Translations under genes and position numbers: made by a program
Notes under the pieces: model-generated
What the model saw: only the letters and a program-made list of their open reading frames with translations
Databases searched by the model: none
Told to the model about the DNA's origin: nothing
From: Pseudomonas brassicacearum
GTDB lineage: Bacteria > Pseudomonadota > Gammaproteobacteria > Pseudomonadales > Pseudomonadaceae
DNA length: 64,000 nucleotides
Reading direction: 5' to 3'
Assembly (NCBI RefSeq): GCF_003732265.1
Contig: NZ_MOBK01000001.1
Coordinates: 62,001-126,000 of the forward strand
Shown: positions 45,608 to 54,234 of the stretch, in pieces
Position numbering within the stretch: the first letter of the stretch is position 1
How the letters are laid out: every line of letters starts with the position of its first letter

Positions 45608-46972
45608 ATGTTCGGCTGTATGAATAAGCTTTCCCTGCTCGCAGCGACCCTGGCGTTGCTGACGTGCAACAGTGTGATGGCCATGGGGCCGTTCGACATC
45701 TATGAGCAAGCGTTACGCAATGACCCGGTGTTCCTCGGCGCGCTCAAGGAACGCGATGCAGGCATGGAAAACCGCATCATTGGCCGTGCCGGCTTGCTGC
45801 CGAAGCTGGGTTACAACTACAACAAGGGCCGCAACTCGTCCAAGGCCACGTACCTCAATGACCGCGGGCAAAACCAGACCGATGACCGCAACTACAGCAG
45901 TTACGGCTCGACCCTGACCCTGCAACAGCCTTTGATCGATTACGAAGCCTACGCGGCGTACCGCAAAGGCGTGGCGCAGTCGTTGTTTGCCGATGAAGCC
46001 TTCCGCGGCAAGAGCCAGGAGTTGTTGGTGCGGGTGCTGGAGAACTACACCAAGGCATTGTTCGCTCAGGATCAGATCGACATTGCGCTGGCCAAAAAGA
46101 AAGCCTTCGAGCAGCAGTTCCAGCAGAACGAGCAGATGTTCCGCCAAGGCGAGGGCACGCGCACCGATACGCTTGAGTCCGAGTCCCGTTACGAACTGGC
46201 GACCGCCGAGGAAATCGAGGCCCGCAACGAGCAGGACGCGTCCTTGCGTGAACTGGGCGCGTTGATTGGCGTACCGACGATCGACATCGCCGACCTGGCA
46301 CCACTGGACCAGAACTTCCAGACCTTCAGCCTGCAACCGGCCAATTACGACACCTGGCACGAAATGGCCGTGGCCAATAACCCGAACCTGGCCTCCCAGC
46401 GTCATGCGGTGGATGTCGCGCGTTACGAAGTTGAACGTAACCGCGCCGGGCATCTGCCGAAAGTCAGTGCCTACGCCTCGGTGCGCCAGAACGAATCGGA
46501 AAGCGGCAACACTTACAACCAGCGTTACGACACCAACACCATCGGCATCGAAGTCAACGTGCCGCTGTATGCCGGTGGCGGGGTGTCGGCGTCCACCCGC
46601 CAGGCCAGCCGCACCATGGAGCAGGCCGAGTACGAACTGGACGGCAAGACACGAGAAACCATGATCGAGCTGCGTCGACAGTTCAGCGCCTGCCTGTCGG
46701 GTGTGAACAAGTTGCGCGCGTATCAAAAGGCCTTGGTGTCTGCCGAAGCGCTGGTGGTGTCGACCAAGCAAAGCATTTTGGGCGGTGAACGCGTCAACCT
46801 GGATGCACTGAATGCCGAACAACAACTATTTACCACCCGCCGCGATCTGGCACAGGCACGCTATGACTACTTGATGGCCTGGACCAAGTTGCATTTCTAC
46901 GCCGGAACCTTGAGCGAGCAGGACCTTGCCAAGGTAGACGAAGCGTTCGGCCAGGGCCCAAAGACCCAATGA
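45608..46972 (+). CDS. aprF: Type I secretion outer-membrane channel AprF
   Basis: A 454-residue TolC-family protein with a signal peptide (LSLLAATLALLTCNSVMA). It carries the duplicated TolC repeat: FDIYEQALRNDPVFLGALKE in the first half and WHEMAVANNPNLASQRHAVD in the second, ending in ARYDYLMAWTKLHFYAGTL. It forms the exit duct for AprA and the lipase. GAGG lies 7 bases before the ATG at 45608; an ATG at 45620 would also give a full signal peptide. A single family C REP follows the stop. Confidence 0.93.
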   Translation: MFGCMNKLSLLAATLALLTCNSVMAMGPFDIYEQALRNDPVFLGALKERDAGMENRIIGRAGLLPKLGYNYNKGRNSSKATYLNDRGQNQTDDRNYSSYGSTLTLQQPLIDYEAYAAYRKGVAQSLFADEAFRGKSQELLVRVLENYTKALFAQDQIDIALAKKKAFEQQFQQNEQMFRQGEGTRTDTLESESRYELATAEEIEARNEQDASLRELGALIGVPTIDIADLAPLDQNFQTFSLQPANYDTWHEMAVANNPNLASQRHAVDVARYEVERNRAGHLPKVSAYASVRQNESESGNTYNQRYDTNTIGIEVNVPLYAGGGVSASTRQASRTMEQAEYELDGKTRETMIELRRQFSACLSGVNKLRAYQKALVSAEALVVSTKQSILGGERVNLDALNAEQQLFTTRRDLAQARYDYLMAWTKLHFYAGTLSEQDLAKVDEAFGQGPKTQ

Positions 46973-46978
46973 TGGACC

Positions 46979-47004
46979 TGTAGCAGCCTTCGGCAACTGC
47001 TACA
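46979..47004. repeat. Single REP element, family C (truncated)
   Basis: TGTAGCAG and CTGCTACA frame a 10-base centre containing CCTTCGGCAA. It is a single arm of the repeat found near the RAYT gene and lies between aprF and the autotransporter gene, where the hairpin may stabilise the upstream message. Confidence 0.75.
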
Positions 47005-47078
47005 GCAAGCGTGTGAATTTGCAGGTGCCTTTCGAGGCAAAAAGGGATTTTGGCAACACAACTAAGGACGGTAACTGG

Positions 47079-50000
47079 ATGAATAACAAGCACAACACAC
47101 TGGCCGTGCTCTGCGCACTGGCCACACTCGGTCAGGCGCATGCCGCGCCTTACGTGGAAAGCGGTCGCTCAGGCGACCCCAACAGCTGGCGCAGCGCCGA
47201 ATTCAATGCCGATTGGGGCGTCGGCGCAATCAACGCACAGGACGCCTACGCCGCCGGTTACAGCGGCAAAGGCGTGAAACTGGGGATCTTCGACCAACCG
47301 GTCTACGCCCAACACCCGGAGTTCTCCGGCGCAAACAAAGTCGTCACCCTGGTCACCAGCGGTATCCGTGAATACACCGACCCGTACATCCCGGTCAAAG
47401 CCGGGGATGCGTTTCGCTATGACGGTACCCCCACGGTTGGCTACGACGGCAAGCTCGGTGCCCACGGCACTCACGTCGGCGGGATCGCTGCCGGCAGCCG
47501 CGATGGCGGACCGATGCACGGCGTGGCGTACAACGCGCAAATCATCAGCGCCGATAACGGCGACCCGGGCCCGGAGGACGGCATTATTCGCGGTAACGAC
47601 GGCGCGGTGTATAAGGCTGGTTGGGATGCCCTGATCGCCAGCGGCGCACGGATCATCAACAACAGCTGGGGCATCGGCATCACCGATCGCTTCGACCTCG
47701 GCGGACGCGATCCGGCGTACCCGCACTTCACCGTGCAGGATGCGCAGTTGCAGTTCAACGAGATCCAGCCGCTGCTCGGGACCAAACCGGGCGGAGCCTA
47801 TGACGGCGCCATCGCCGCCGCGCGCAGCGGCATCGTCACGATCTTCGCGGCCGGCAACGACTACAACCTGAACAACCCGGACGCCATCGCCGGACTCGGC
47901 TATTTCATTCCGGAGATTGCGCCGAACTGGGTGACCGTCGCGGCATTGCAGAAGAACCCGGACCTCACCAGCCCGGACCTCTACAACATCAGTTCGTTTT
48001 CGTCGCGCTGCGGCTACACCGCCAGCTTTTGCGTGTCGGCCCCGGGCAGCAAAATCTACAGCTCGATCATCGGCGGCACCAACGCGGATAACCTCACCAC
48101 CGGATACGCCAATTACAACGGCACTTCGATGGCGGCGCCACATGTCGCAGGCTCCATGGCGGTGCTGATGGAACGCTTCCCGTACATGACCGGCGCACAG
48201 GTCGCCAGCGTGCTGCGCACCACGGCCACCGACCTCGGCGCACCGGGTGTCGACGCGTTGTATGGCTGGGGCATGATCAATCTTCGCAAAGGCATCGATG
48301 GCCCGGGGATGTTCGTCACCGAGCAGGACATTCCCGAGGAGTTCCGCATTCAGGGCGCTTATGGCTCCAGCCAGTTTGTGGCCGATTTGCCGGGCATCGG
48401 CGCGATCATCGACGCCGGCAAACCCACCGAACGTGTGTGCACCGACGTGCACTGCGGACTCGACGTCTGGCGCAACGACATTTCCGGCCATGGCGGCCTG
48501 ACCAAGCAGGGCATCGGCACGCTGGTCCTGACCGGCGCCAATACCTATGCCGGCCCGACGCTGGTCAATCAGGGCCGGTTGGCCATCAATGGTTCGCTGG
48601 CTTCGGCGGTCACCGTCAACGACAGCGGCATTCTCGGCGGTAACGGTCGCATCGGCGGGTTGACCGCCAAAAGCGGCGGCACCGTGGCGCCGGGCAATTC
48701 CATCGGCACCTTGCAAGTGGCGGGCGACGTGACCTTCGAGCGCGGCTCGACGTACGCCGTGGAGTTGTCGCCGACTCGCAGTGACGAAATTGTCGCCGGT
48801 GGCAAAGCCATCATCGACAACGCCACAGTCAGCCTGTCCCTGGAAAACAGCCCGACGTTGCTGACCACCAGCGAGGTGAAATCCCTGCTCGGCCATCGAT
48901 ACAACATTCTGCAAGCGGCCGGCGGGATCGAAGGGCGCTTCGGTGCGGTGGTGCCGAACTACCTGTTCCTCGGGGGCACCCTTGATTACTCGGCCAATGG
49001 CATTCAACTGGCGGTAGAACGTAACGCCACTACATTCAGCAGCGTCGGCCAGACGCCGAACCAACGTGCGGTCGCCGCGGCTGCCGAGCAACTCGGCGCA
49101 GGTAACGCGCTGTACGAAACCTTGCTGCTGTCGCCCACCGCCAATGTGGCTCAGCAAGCCTTCCAGCAACTGTCCGGCGAGATTCATCCGGCCATCGGCA
49201 CGCTGCTGATCAACGACAGCCGTTACCTGCGCGATGCCGTCGGCGAACGCCTGCGTGAGCGTGACCTGTTCAACGCCGCCGCACCCACCGATAACCGCAG
49301 CAACGCCTGGCTCAAAGTCCTTGGCGCCTGGGGCAAGAGCGATGGCGGGCACGACAATGCCAGTTCCAACAGCTCCATCGGCGGTTTGCTGGCCGGGGTT
49401 GACGGTCTGATCACTGACAACACGCGACTGGGTTTTGTCACCGGTTACAGCGACAGCTCGTTGAGCATGGGCGATGGCACGCATTCCTCGGCCTCGGTCG
49501 ACAGCTATCACCTGGGCGCGTACCTGGGCCATGAAATCGACGCCCTGCGCTTGAGCGTCGGCGGCGCTTACAGCTGGCATCGCATCGATGTGAAACGTGA
49601 CCTGCAGTTCGGCGACGTCAGCGGCAAACAGAAATCCAAGCGCGATGCGACCACGGCGCAATTGTTCACTGAAGCGGCGTATCGCCTGGACGTGCAACCG
49701 TTGGCGCTGGAGCCGTTCGCCAACCTGGCTTACGTGCACCTGAACAGCGACAGCTTCACCGAAAAAGGCGATGCCGCCGCGCTCAAGGGCGGTGAAGACA
49801 ACCGTGATGCCGTGCTTTCAACCCTGGGCTTGCGGGCGAGCAAAGCGATTGCCCTGTCGGACAAACAGCAGCTGGAACTCTCCGGCACCCTCGGCTGGCA
49901 ACACAACCTGAGCAGCACCCAGTCCGAAGATCACCTGGCGTTTGCCAACGGCAATACCGCGTTCAGCGTGCAAAGCGTTTCGCTGGACCGCAACGCCGCC

Positions 50001-50126
50001 GTGATCGGTGCCCGCGCCGGTTTGGCGGTGGCGCAGGATGTTCGCTTGAGCCTGGATTACAACGGGCTGATCGGTTCCAACGAGAAAGACCACGGCGTGG
50101 GCCTGACGCTGGACTGGCAGTTCTGA
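47079..50126 (+). CDS. Subtilisin-like serine protease autotransporter
   Basis: A 1015-residue type Va secreted protein. Signal peptide 1-22; S8 peptidase domain about 25-420 with catalytic Asp72 (GIFDQPVYA), His132 (HGTHVGG) and Ser350 (NGTSMAAPHVAG); a beta-helix passenger stem with the autotransporter repeat GIGTLVLTGANTYAGPT; and a C-terminal 12-strand barrel (about 735-1015) ending in Phe (LTLDWQF). It exports its own protease domain, independent of AprDEF. The ATG at 47079 follows AAGGA. Related clusters often carry two such genes in tandem (prtA, prtB); only one is here. A leader motif TAAGGACG is one base from an Rsm site. Confidence 0.92.
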   Translation: MNNKHNTLAVLCALATLGQAHAAPYVESGRSGDPNSWRSAEFNADWGVGAINAQDAYAAGYSGKGVKLGIFDQPVYAQHPEFSGANKVVTLVTSGIREYTDPYIPVKAGDAFRYDGTPTVGYDGKLGAHGTHVGGIAAGSRDGGPMHGVAYNAQIISADNGDPGPEDGIIRGNDGAVYKAGWDALIASGARIINNSWGIGITDRFDLGGRDPAYPHFTVQDAQLQFNEIQPLLGTKPGGAYDGAIAAARSGIVTIFAAGNDYNLNNPDAIAGLGYFIPEIAPNWVTVAALQKNPDLTSPDLYNISSFSSRCGYTASFCVSAPGSKIYSSIIGGTNADNLTTGYANYNGTSMAAPHVAGSMAVLMERFPYMTGAQVASVLRTTATDLGAPGVDALYGWGMINLRKGIDGPGMFVTEQDIPEEFRIQGAYGSSQFVADLPGIGAIIDAGKPTERVCTDVHCGLDVWRNDISGHGGLTKQGIGTLVLTGANTYAGPTLVNQGRLAINGSLASAVTVNDSGILGGNGRIGGLTAKSGGTVAPGNSIGTLQVAGDVTFERGSTYAVELSPTRSDEIVAGGKAIIDNATVSLSLENSPTLLTTSEVKSLLGHRYNILQAAGGIEGRFGAVVPNYLFLGGTLDYSANGIQLAVERNATTFSSVGQTPNQRAVAAAAEQLGAGNALYETLLLSPTANVAQQAFQQLSGEIHPAIGTLLINDSRYLRDAVGERLRERDLFNAAAPTDNRSNAWLKVLGAWGKSDGGHDNASSNSSIGGLLAGVDGLITDNTRLGFVTGYSDSSLSMGDGTHSSASVDSYHLGAYLGHEIDALRLSVGGAYSWHRIDVKRDLQFGDVSGKQKSKRDATTAQLFTEAAYRLDVQPLALEPFANLAYVHLNSDSFTEKGDAAALKGGEDNRDAVLSTLGLRASKAIALSDKQQLELSGTLGWQHNLSSTQSEDHLAFANGNTAFSVQSVSLDRNAAVIGARAGLAVAQDVRLSLDYNGLIGSNEKDHGVGLTLDWQF

Positions 50127-50217
50127 TCATGCACTAACGGCTCCGGGGCGCTTCGTGAGTGAGGTGTCCTGGTTGTGAGCCATCTCTGACAATTCCAACA
50201 AAAGAGAGGCAATACCA

Positions 50218-52065
50218 ATGGGTGTGTACGACTACAAAAACCTCGGCACAGCGGATTCCAAGGCGTTGTTTACCGACGCCATGGCGATCACGCTGTATTC
50301 CTATCACAACCTCGACAACGGCTTTGCCACCGGCTATCAGCACAACGGTTTTGGCCTGGGCTTGCCTGCGACACTGGTCACCGCGCTGCTCGGTGGCACC
50401 GATTCCCAAGGCGTCATTCCCGGCATCCCCTGGAACCCCGATTCGGAAAAAGCCGCACTGGATGCCGTGCAAAAGGCTGGCTGGACACCCATCACCGCCT
50501 CGCAACTGGGCTATGACGGCAAGGTCGATGCGCACGGAACCTTCTTCGGCGAGAAGGCCGGCTACACCACGGCGCAAGTCGAGATCCTCGGCAAGTACGA
50601 CGCCCAGGGACACCTGACCGAAATCGGCATCGCCTTTCGCGGCACCAGCGGCCCACGGGAAACCCTGATCGGCGACTCGATTGGCGACGTGATCAACGAT
50701 CTGCTGGCGGCGTTGGGTCCCAAGGATTATGCAAAAAACTACGTCGGCGAAGCCTTCGGCAACCTGCTCGGCGACGTAGTGGCGTTTGCCCAGGCCAATG
50801 GCTTGTCGGGTAAAAACATCCTGATCAGCGGCCATAGCCTCGGCGGGTTGGCGGTCAACAGCCTGGCAGACTTGAGCACGGACAAATGGGGCGGGTTCTT
50901 CAAGGACTCCAACTACATCGCCTACGCGTCGCCCACCCAAAGCGCCACCGACAAAGTGCTTAACGTCGGCTATGAAAACGATCCGGTGTTTCGTGCGCTC
51001 GACGGTTCATCGTTAAACCTGTCGTCGGTGGGCGTGCACGATGCGCCCAAAGAATCGGCCACCGATAACATCGTCAGCTTCAACGATCACTACGCGTCGA
51101 CGGCGTGGAATGTGCTGCCGTATTCCATCCTCAACATTCCGACCTGGATCTCGCATCTGCCCACGGCGTATGGCGATGGTATGAACCGGGTGATCGAATC
51201 GACGTTCTACGACCTCACCAGCAAGGACTCGACGATCATTGTGGCCAACCTGTCCGACCCGGCACGGGCCAACACCTGGGTGCAGGACCTTAACCGCAAC
51301 GCAGAAACCCACAAGGGCAGCACCTTCATCATCGGCAGCGACGCCAACGACCTGATTCAGGGCGGCAAAGGCAACGACTACCTGGAGGGCCGCGACGGTA
51401 ACGACACGTTCCGTGATGGCGGCGGTTACAACATCCTGTTGGGTGGCCAGGGCAACAATGTGCTGGAGTTGCAGCAGTCGGTGAAAGCCGTCGAGTTTGC
51501 CAATGACGGCGCTGGCACGCTGTACCTTCGCGACGCCAATGGTGGCATCAGCATTACCCGAGACATCGGCAGCATTGTCAGCAAGGAACCGGGATTTCTC
51601 TGGGGGCTGTTCAAGGATGACGTGACGCACAGCGTGACGGCGAATGGGCTGGCGGTCGGTAACAATCTGACCGCTTATGCCTCATCGGTGAAGGGCGGTG
51701 CCGGGGCGGATACGCTCAAGGCGCAGGCGACGGGCGACTGGTTGTTTGGCCTGGACGGTAATGACCACTTGATGGGCGGCAAGGGCAACGATGTATTTGT
51801 CGGCGGGGCAGGGAATGACGTGATGGAGTCGGGCGGCGGGGTCGATACGTTCCTGTTCAGCGGTTCGTTTGGTCAGGACCGGGTGGTGGGTTATCAGGCG
51901 CACGACAAACTGGTGTTTCTCGGGGTTCAGGGGGTGGTGGCCAATGATGATGTTCGGGCGCATGCCGCTACGGTGGGGCATGACACGGTGCTGACGTTTG
52001 GCGGGGATTCGGTGACGTTGGTGGGGGTTGGGCTGGATAGCTTGTCTGGGGTTGTGATTGCCTGA
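50218..52065 (+). CDS. lipA: Class I.3 triacylglycerol lipase / polyurethanase (RTX)
   Basis: A 615-residue secreted lipase, also named TliA or PueA in related strains. The catalytic triad sits exactly where class I.3 enzymes have it: Ser207 in GHSLGG, Asp255 and His313. RTX calcium repeats form two sets (about 375-410 and 495-545, such as GGKGNDYLEGRDGNDTF and GGAGNDVMESGGG), and the C-terminus LSGVVIA is a type I export signal. No N-terminal signal peptide. Export by AprDEF is well established for this group. It is the last gene of the exoenzyme cluster, 91 bases after the autotransporter. Confidence 0.94.
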   Translation: MGVYDYKNLGTADSKALFTDAMAITLYSYHNLDNGFATGYQHNGFGLGLPATLVTALLGGTDSQGVIPGIPWNPDSEKAALDAVQKAGWTPITASQLGYDGKVDAHGTFFGEKAGYTTAQVEILGKYDAQGHLTEIGIAFRGTSGPRETLIGDSIGDVINDLLAALGPKDYAKNYVGEAFGNLLGDVVAFAQANGLSGKNILISGHSLGGLAVNSLADLSTDKWGGFFKDSNYIAYASPTQSATDKVLNVGYENDPVFRALDGSSLNLSSVGVHDAPKESATDNIVSFNDHYASTAWNVLPYSILNIPTWISHLPTAYGDGMNRVIESTFYDLTSKDSTIIVANLSDPARANTWVQDLNRNAETHKGSTFIIGSDANDLIQGGKGNDYLEGRDGNDTFRDGGGYNILLGGQGNNVLELQQSVKAVEFANDGAGTLYLRDANGGISITRDIGSIVSKEPGFLWGLFKDDVTHSVTANGLAVGNNLTAYASSVKGGAGADTLKAQATGDWLFGLDGNDHLMGGKGNDVFVGGAGNDVMESGGGVDTFLFSGSFGQDRVVGYQAHDKLVFLGVQGVVANDDVRAHAATVGHDTVLTFGGDSVTLVGVGLDSLSGVVIA

Positions 52066-52092
52066 GGGTTTTGGGGCGCCGGTAAGGGCCCC

Positions 52093-52153
52093 TTCGCGAG
52101 CAGGGATTTTGTGAACGCCAGAGATCCAGTGTGGGAGCGAGCCTGCTCGCGAA
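52093..52153. repeat. REP element, family A, with truncated partner
   Basis: A full forward copy at 52131-52153 and only the first half of a reverse copy (TTCGCGAGCAGG, 52093-52104), 26 bases away. It lies between the convergent lipase and small lipoprotein genes. Confidence 0.78.
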
Positions 52154-52170
52154 GAACGAGAACGCGGTCC

Positions 52171-52395
52171 TCAGTCTTCCTCGCGAACCGTGGCCACATC
52201 CTTGGCATTAACCTTAACTTTCGCCCCGGAAATATCCTCGAACTCGTAGAACCCATCCTTGGTCTTGGTTTTCGGCATGTCCTTGGTCAAATACTGGGTG
52301 CCGTTCTGCAGGGTTACCACCGTTGGCGTCGAGCAACCGGCCAGCACCAACAACGCCGCTGCGGCCAGCGGCAAACCCAGGGATTTGATGTTCAT
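52171..52395 (-). CDS. YgdI/YgdR-type small lipoprotein
   Basis: A 74-residue envelope lipoprotein. The signal ends in lipobox LAGC (Cys about 20) and the mature part is the small SH3-like domain of this family (PTVVTLQNGTQYLTKDMPKT, then FYEFEDISGAKVKVNAKDV). Function of the family is unknown. ATG 52395 is preferred, with GAGAGG 5 bases upstream, over a GTG two codons earlier. Stand-alone gene, divergent from the FAN1 gene across 171 bases that show no clear motif. Confidence 0.86.
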   Translation of the reverse strand: MNIKSLGLPLAAAALLVLAGCSTPTVVTLQNGTQYLTKDMPKTKTKDGFYEFEDISGAKVKVNAKDVATVREED

Positions 52396-52566
52396 GTCCA
52401 CCTCTCAAAATGTTGAAAAAAACCTCTATGCCGGTTGGTGCCATCGATTGGCAGAAAGTTCGATGCCCGCACGAAAATGACCGAATAACGCCGCCGCTTA
52501 TCTTTTTCCGTTTGCACCGCACGGCGGGTAGCTGTTATCTGTACGCATAACCAGTACTCGCTTGCC

Positions 52567-54234
52567 ATGGCGCTTTTCCTTGTGACCGCAAATCCCCTCG
52601 ACGACCCGTTCTATTACCTCAACAACTTCATGCAAGTGCTTGACTGGCTTGAACATCGTTATGCCGATGTATTAAGTGTAGAAGAACAAGCGTTCATCCG
52701 TGATTTCACCCGGCTGCCCAAGGAGTCCCGGGCGCTGCTGGTCAGGATGGTGATGCGCAAGGGCGTGCATTTCAGGGCCGGCAAACTGAGTTATGTCGAA
52801 ATCGGTGACGTCGTCAGCGCGGCCGAACCGTTGCTGGCGGCAGGCTGGGTCTCTGATGTGTCGCCGTTGCACATCGAGGAACTGTTCGACGTGCTGCTCA
52901 AGGCCGAGATTGTTCACTGCCTCGGCGCTGCGATTGATCAGCCCAAAGGCAAGAAAAGCGACTGGCTGCCGCTGCTGAGCGAACAGTTTCCCGAGCCACA
53001 AAGCTTTGCCCAATGGTGCCCGGCATTGAATGACCGGCTGTTCACCCTGACCATCATGGACCTGTGTGACCGGTTTCGACTGATGTTCTTCGGCAATCTC
53101 TATCAGGACTGGTCCGAGTTCGTGCTGGCCGACCTCGGCATCTTTACCTATGAAAAAGTTGAATTCAGCGCCGAATCCCGGGGCTTGCGCAGCCGTGAGG
53201 ACGTGGACGCCTGCCTGTTCCTGCATCAATGCCAGCAGCATTTCGAAGCAGGCGAGCCGGTGGCAACCATCGTCGAGCAGGTCAACGGGCTGATACTCGG
53301 CAATCCGTGGTTGCAGCGCCGTCGTGGCAAGTTGCTGTTCCAGATCGGCCAGCACTGCGAGCGAATCGCCGATTTCTCCAGTGCGCTGACGATTTACCGC
53401 GATTGCGCCTATCCCGGCGCACGGGCGCGGCTGATTCGTGTGCTGGAACGTTGCGGTGAGTTTCAGCTCGCCCTGGACCTGGCGAACCATGCGCTGCAAT
53501 TGCCGGAAAGTGCCACCGAACATCAGCATTTACTGCGTGTGCTGCCCAGACTGCGGCGCAAACTCGGTGGTCCGGCACTCAAGCGAGCAGCCCCACGTCT
53601 CATGCAGCGCCTGGATCTGCAGTTGCCCAGAATCGATCTGGCGCTGTCGGTGGAATATTACGTACAGGCGCATCTGGAGGAAGAGCAGGCACCGGTGCAT
53701 TACGTCGAGAACAGCCTGATCAATTCGCTGTTCGGGTTGTTGTGCTGGCCGGCCATTTTCGCGCCGCTGCCGGGGGCGTTCTTTCACCCGTTCCAGCGTG
53801 GGCCGGTCGATCTGTTGAATGAAGACTTTTGCGCGCGCCGTGCCGAGTTGTTCGAGGCGTGCCTGGCTGAACTCGATGACGGTCGTTACCGGCAGACCAT
53901 TCGTGAGCGTTATGCCGCCAAGTGGGGCGTGCAGTCACCGTTCGTGTTTTGGGGCGTCTTGAACGACACATTGCTGGATCAGGCGCTCGATTGCCTGCCG
54001 GCGGCACACCTCAAGCACTGGTTCAGCCGTCTGCTGCTGGACATCAAGGCCAACCGCGCCGGCATGCCCGACCTGATCCAGTTCTGGCCGCAGCAGAAAA
54101 CCTACCGCATGATCGAAGTCAAAGGCCCGGGCGACCGCCTGCAAGACAACCAATTGCGTTGGCTGGAGTTCTGTCATGAGCATCAGATGCCCATCGCCGT
54201 CTGCTACGTACAATGGGCGGAGCAGAGCGCTTGA
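52567..54234 (+). CDS. FAN1-type structure-specific nuclease (VRR-NUC)
   Basis: A 555-residue protein that resembles bacterial homologues of the eukaryotic Fanconi-associated nuclease FAN1, a 5'-flap endonuclease and exonuclease that opens interstrand crosslinks. The N-terminal half is helical DNA-binding (FYYLNNFMQVLDWLEHRYAD, RLPKESRALLVRMVMRKG); a TPR-like middle (about 230-330) follows; the C-terminus is the VRR-NUC domain with Asp502 in GMPDLIQFW and Glu517-x-Lys519 in MIEVKGPGDRLQDNQ, the metal-binding core. The stop overlaps the start of an Fe-S helicase with its own PD-(D/E)XK domain, which suggests joint action in DNA repair. The promoter should lie at 52396-52566. The role in crosslink repair is from FAN1 homologues, not proven for this gene. 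Confidence 0.88.
   Translation: MALFLVTANPLDDPFYYLNNFMQVLDWLEHRYADVLSVEEQAFIRDFTRLPKESRALLVRMVMRKGVHFRAGKLSYVEIGDVVSAAEPLLAAGWVSDVSPLHIEELFDVLLKAEIVHCLGAAIDQPKGKKSDWLPLLSEQFPEPQSFAQWCPALNDRLFTLTIMDLCDRFRLMFFGNLYQDWSEFVLADLGIFTYEKVEFSAESRGLRSREDVDACLFLHQCQQHFEAGEPVATIVEQVNGLILGNPWLQRRRGKLLFQIGQHCERIADFSSALTIYRDCAYPGARARLIRVLERCGEFQLALDLANHALQLPESATEHQHLLRVLPRLRRKLGGPALKRAAPRLMQRLDLQLPRIDLALSVEYYVQAHLEEEQAPVHYVENSLINSLFGLLCWPAIFAPLPGAFFHPFQRGPVDLLNEDFCARRAELFEACLAELDDGRYRQTIRERYAAKWGVQSPFVFWGVLNDTLLDQALDCLPAAHLKHWFSRLLLDIKANRAGMPDLIQFWPQQKTYRMIEVKGPGDRLQDNQLRWLEFCHEHQMPIAVCYVQWAEQSA

Noticed and set aside
47169..49739. 856-codon open frame on the minus strand
   Set aside because: Antisense to the subtilisin autotransporter; it has low complexity rich in Ala, Val, Gly and Arg and no motif.
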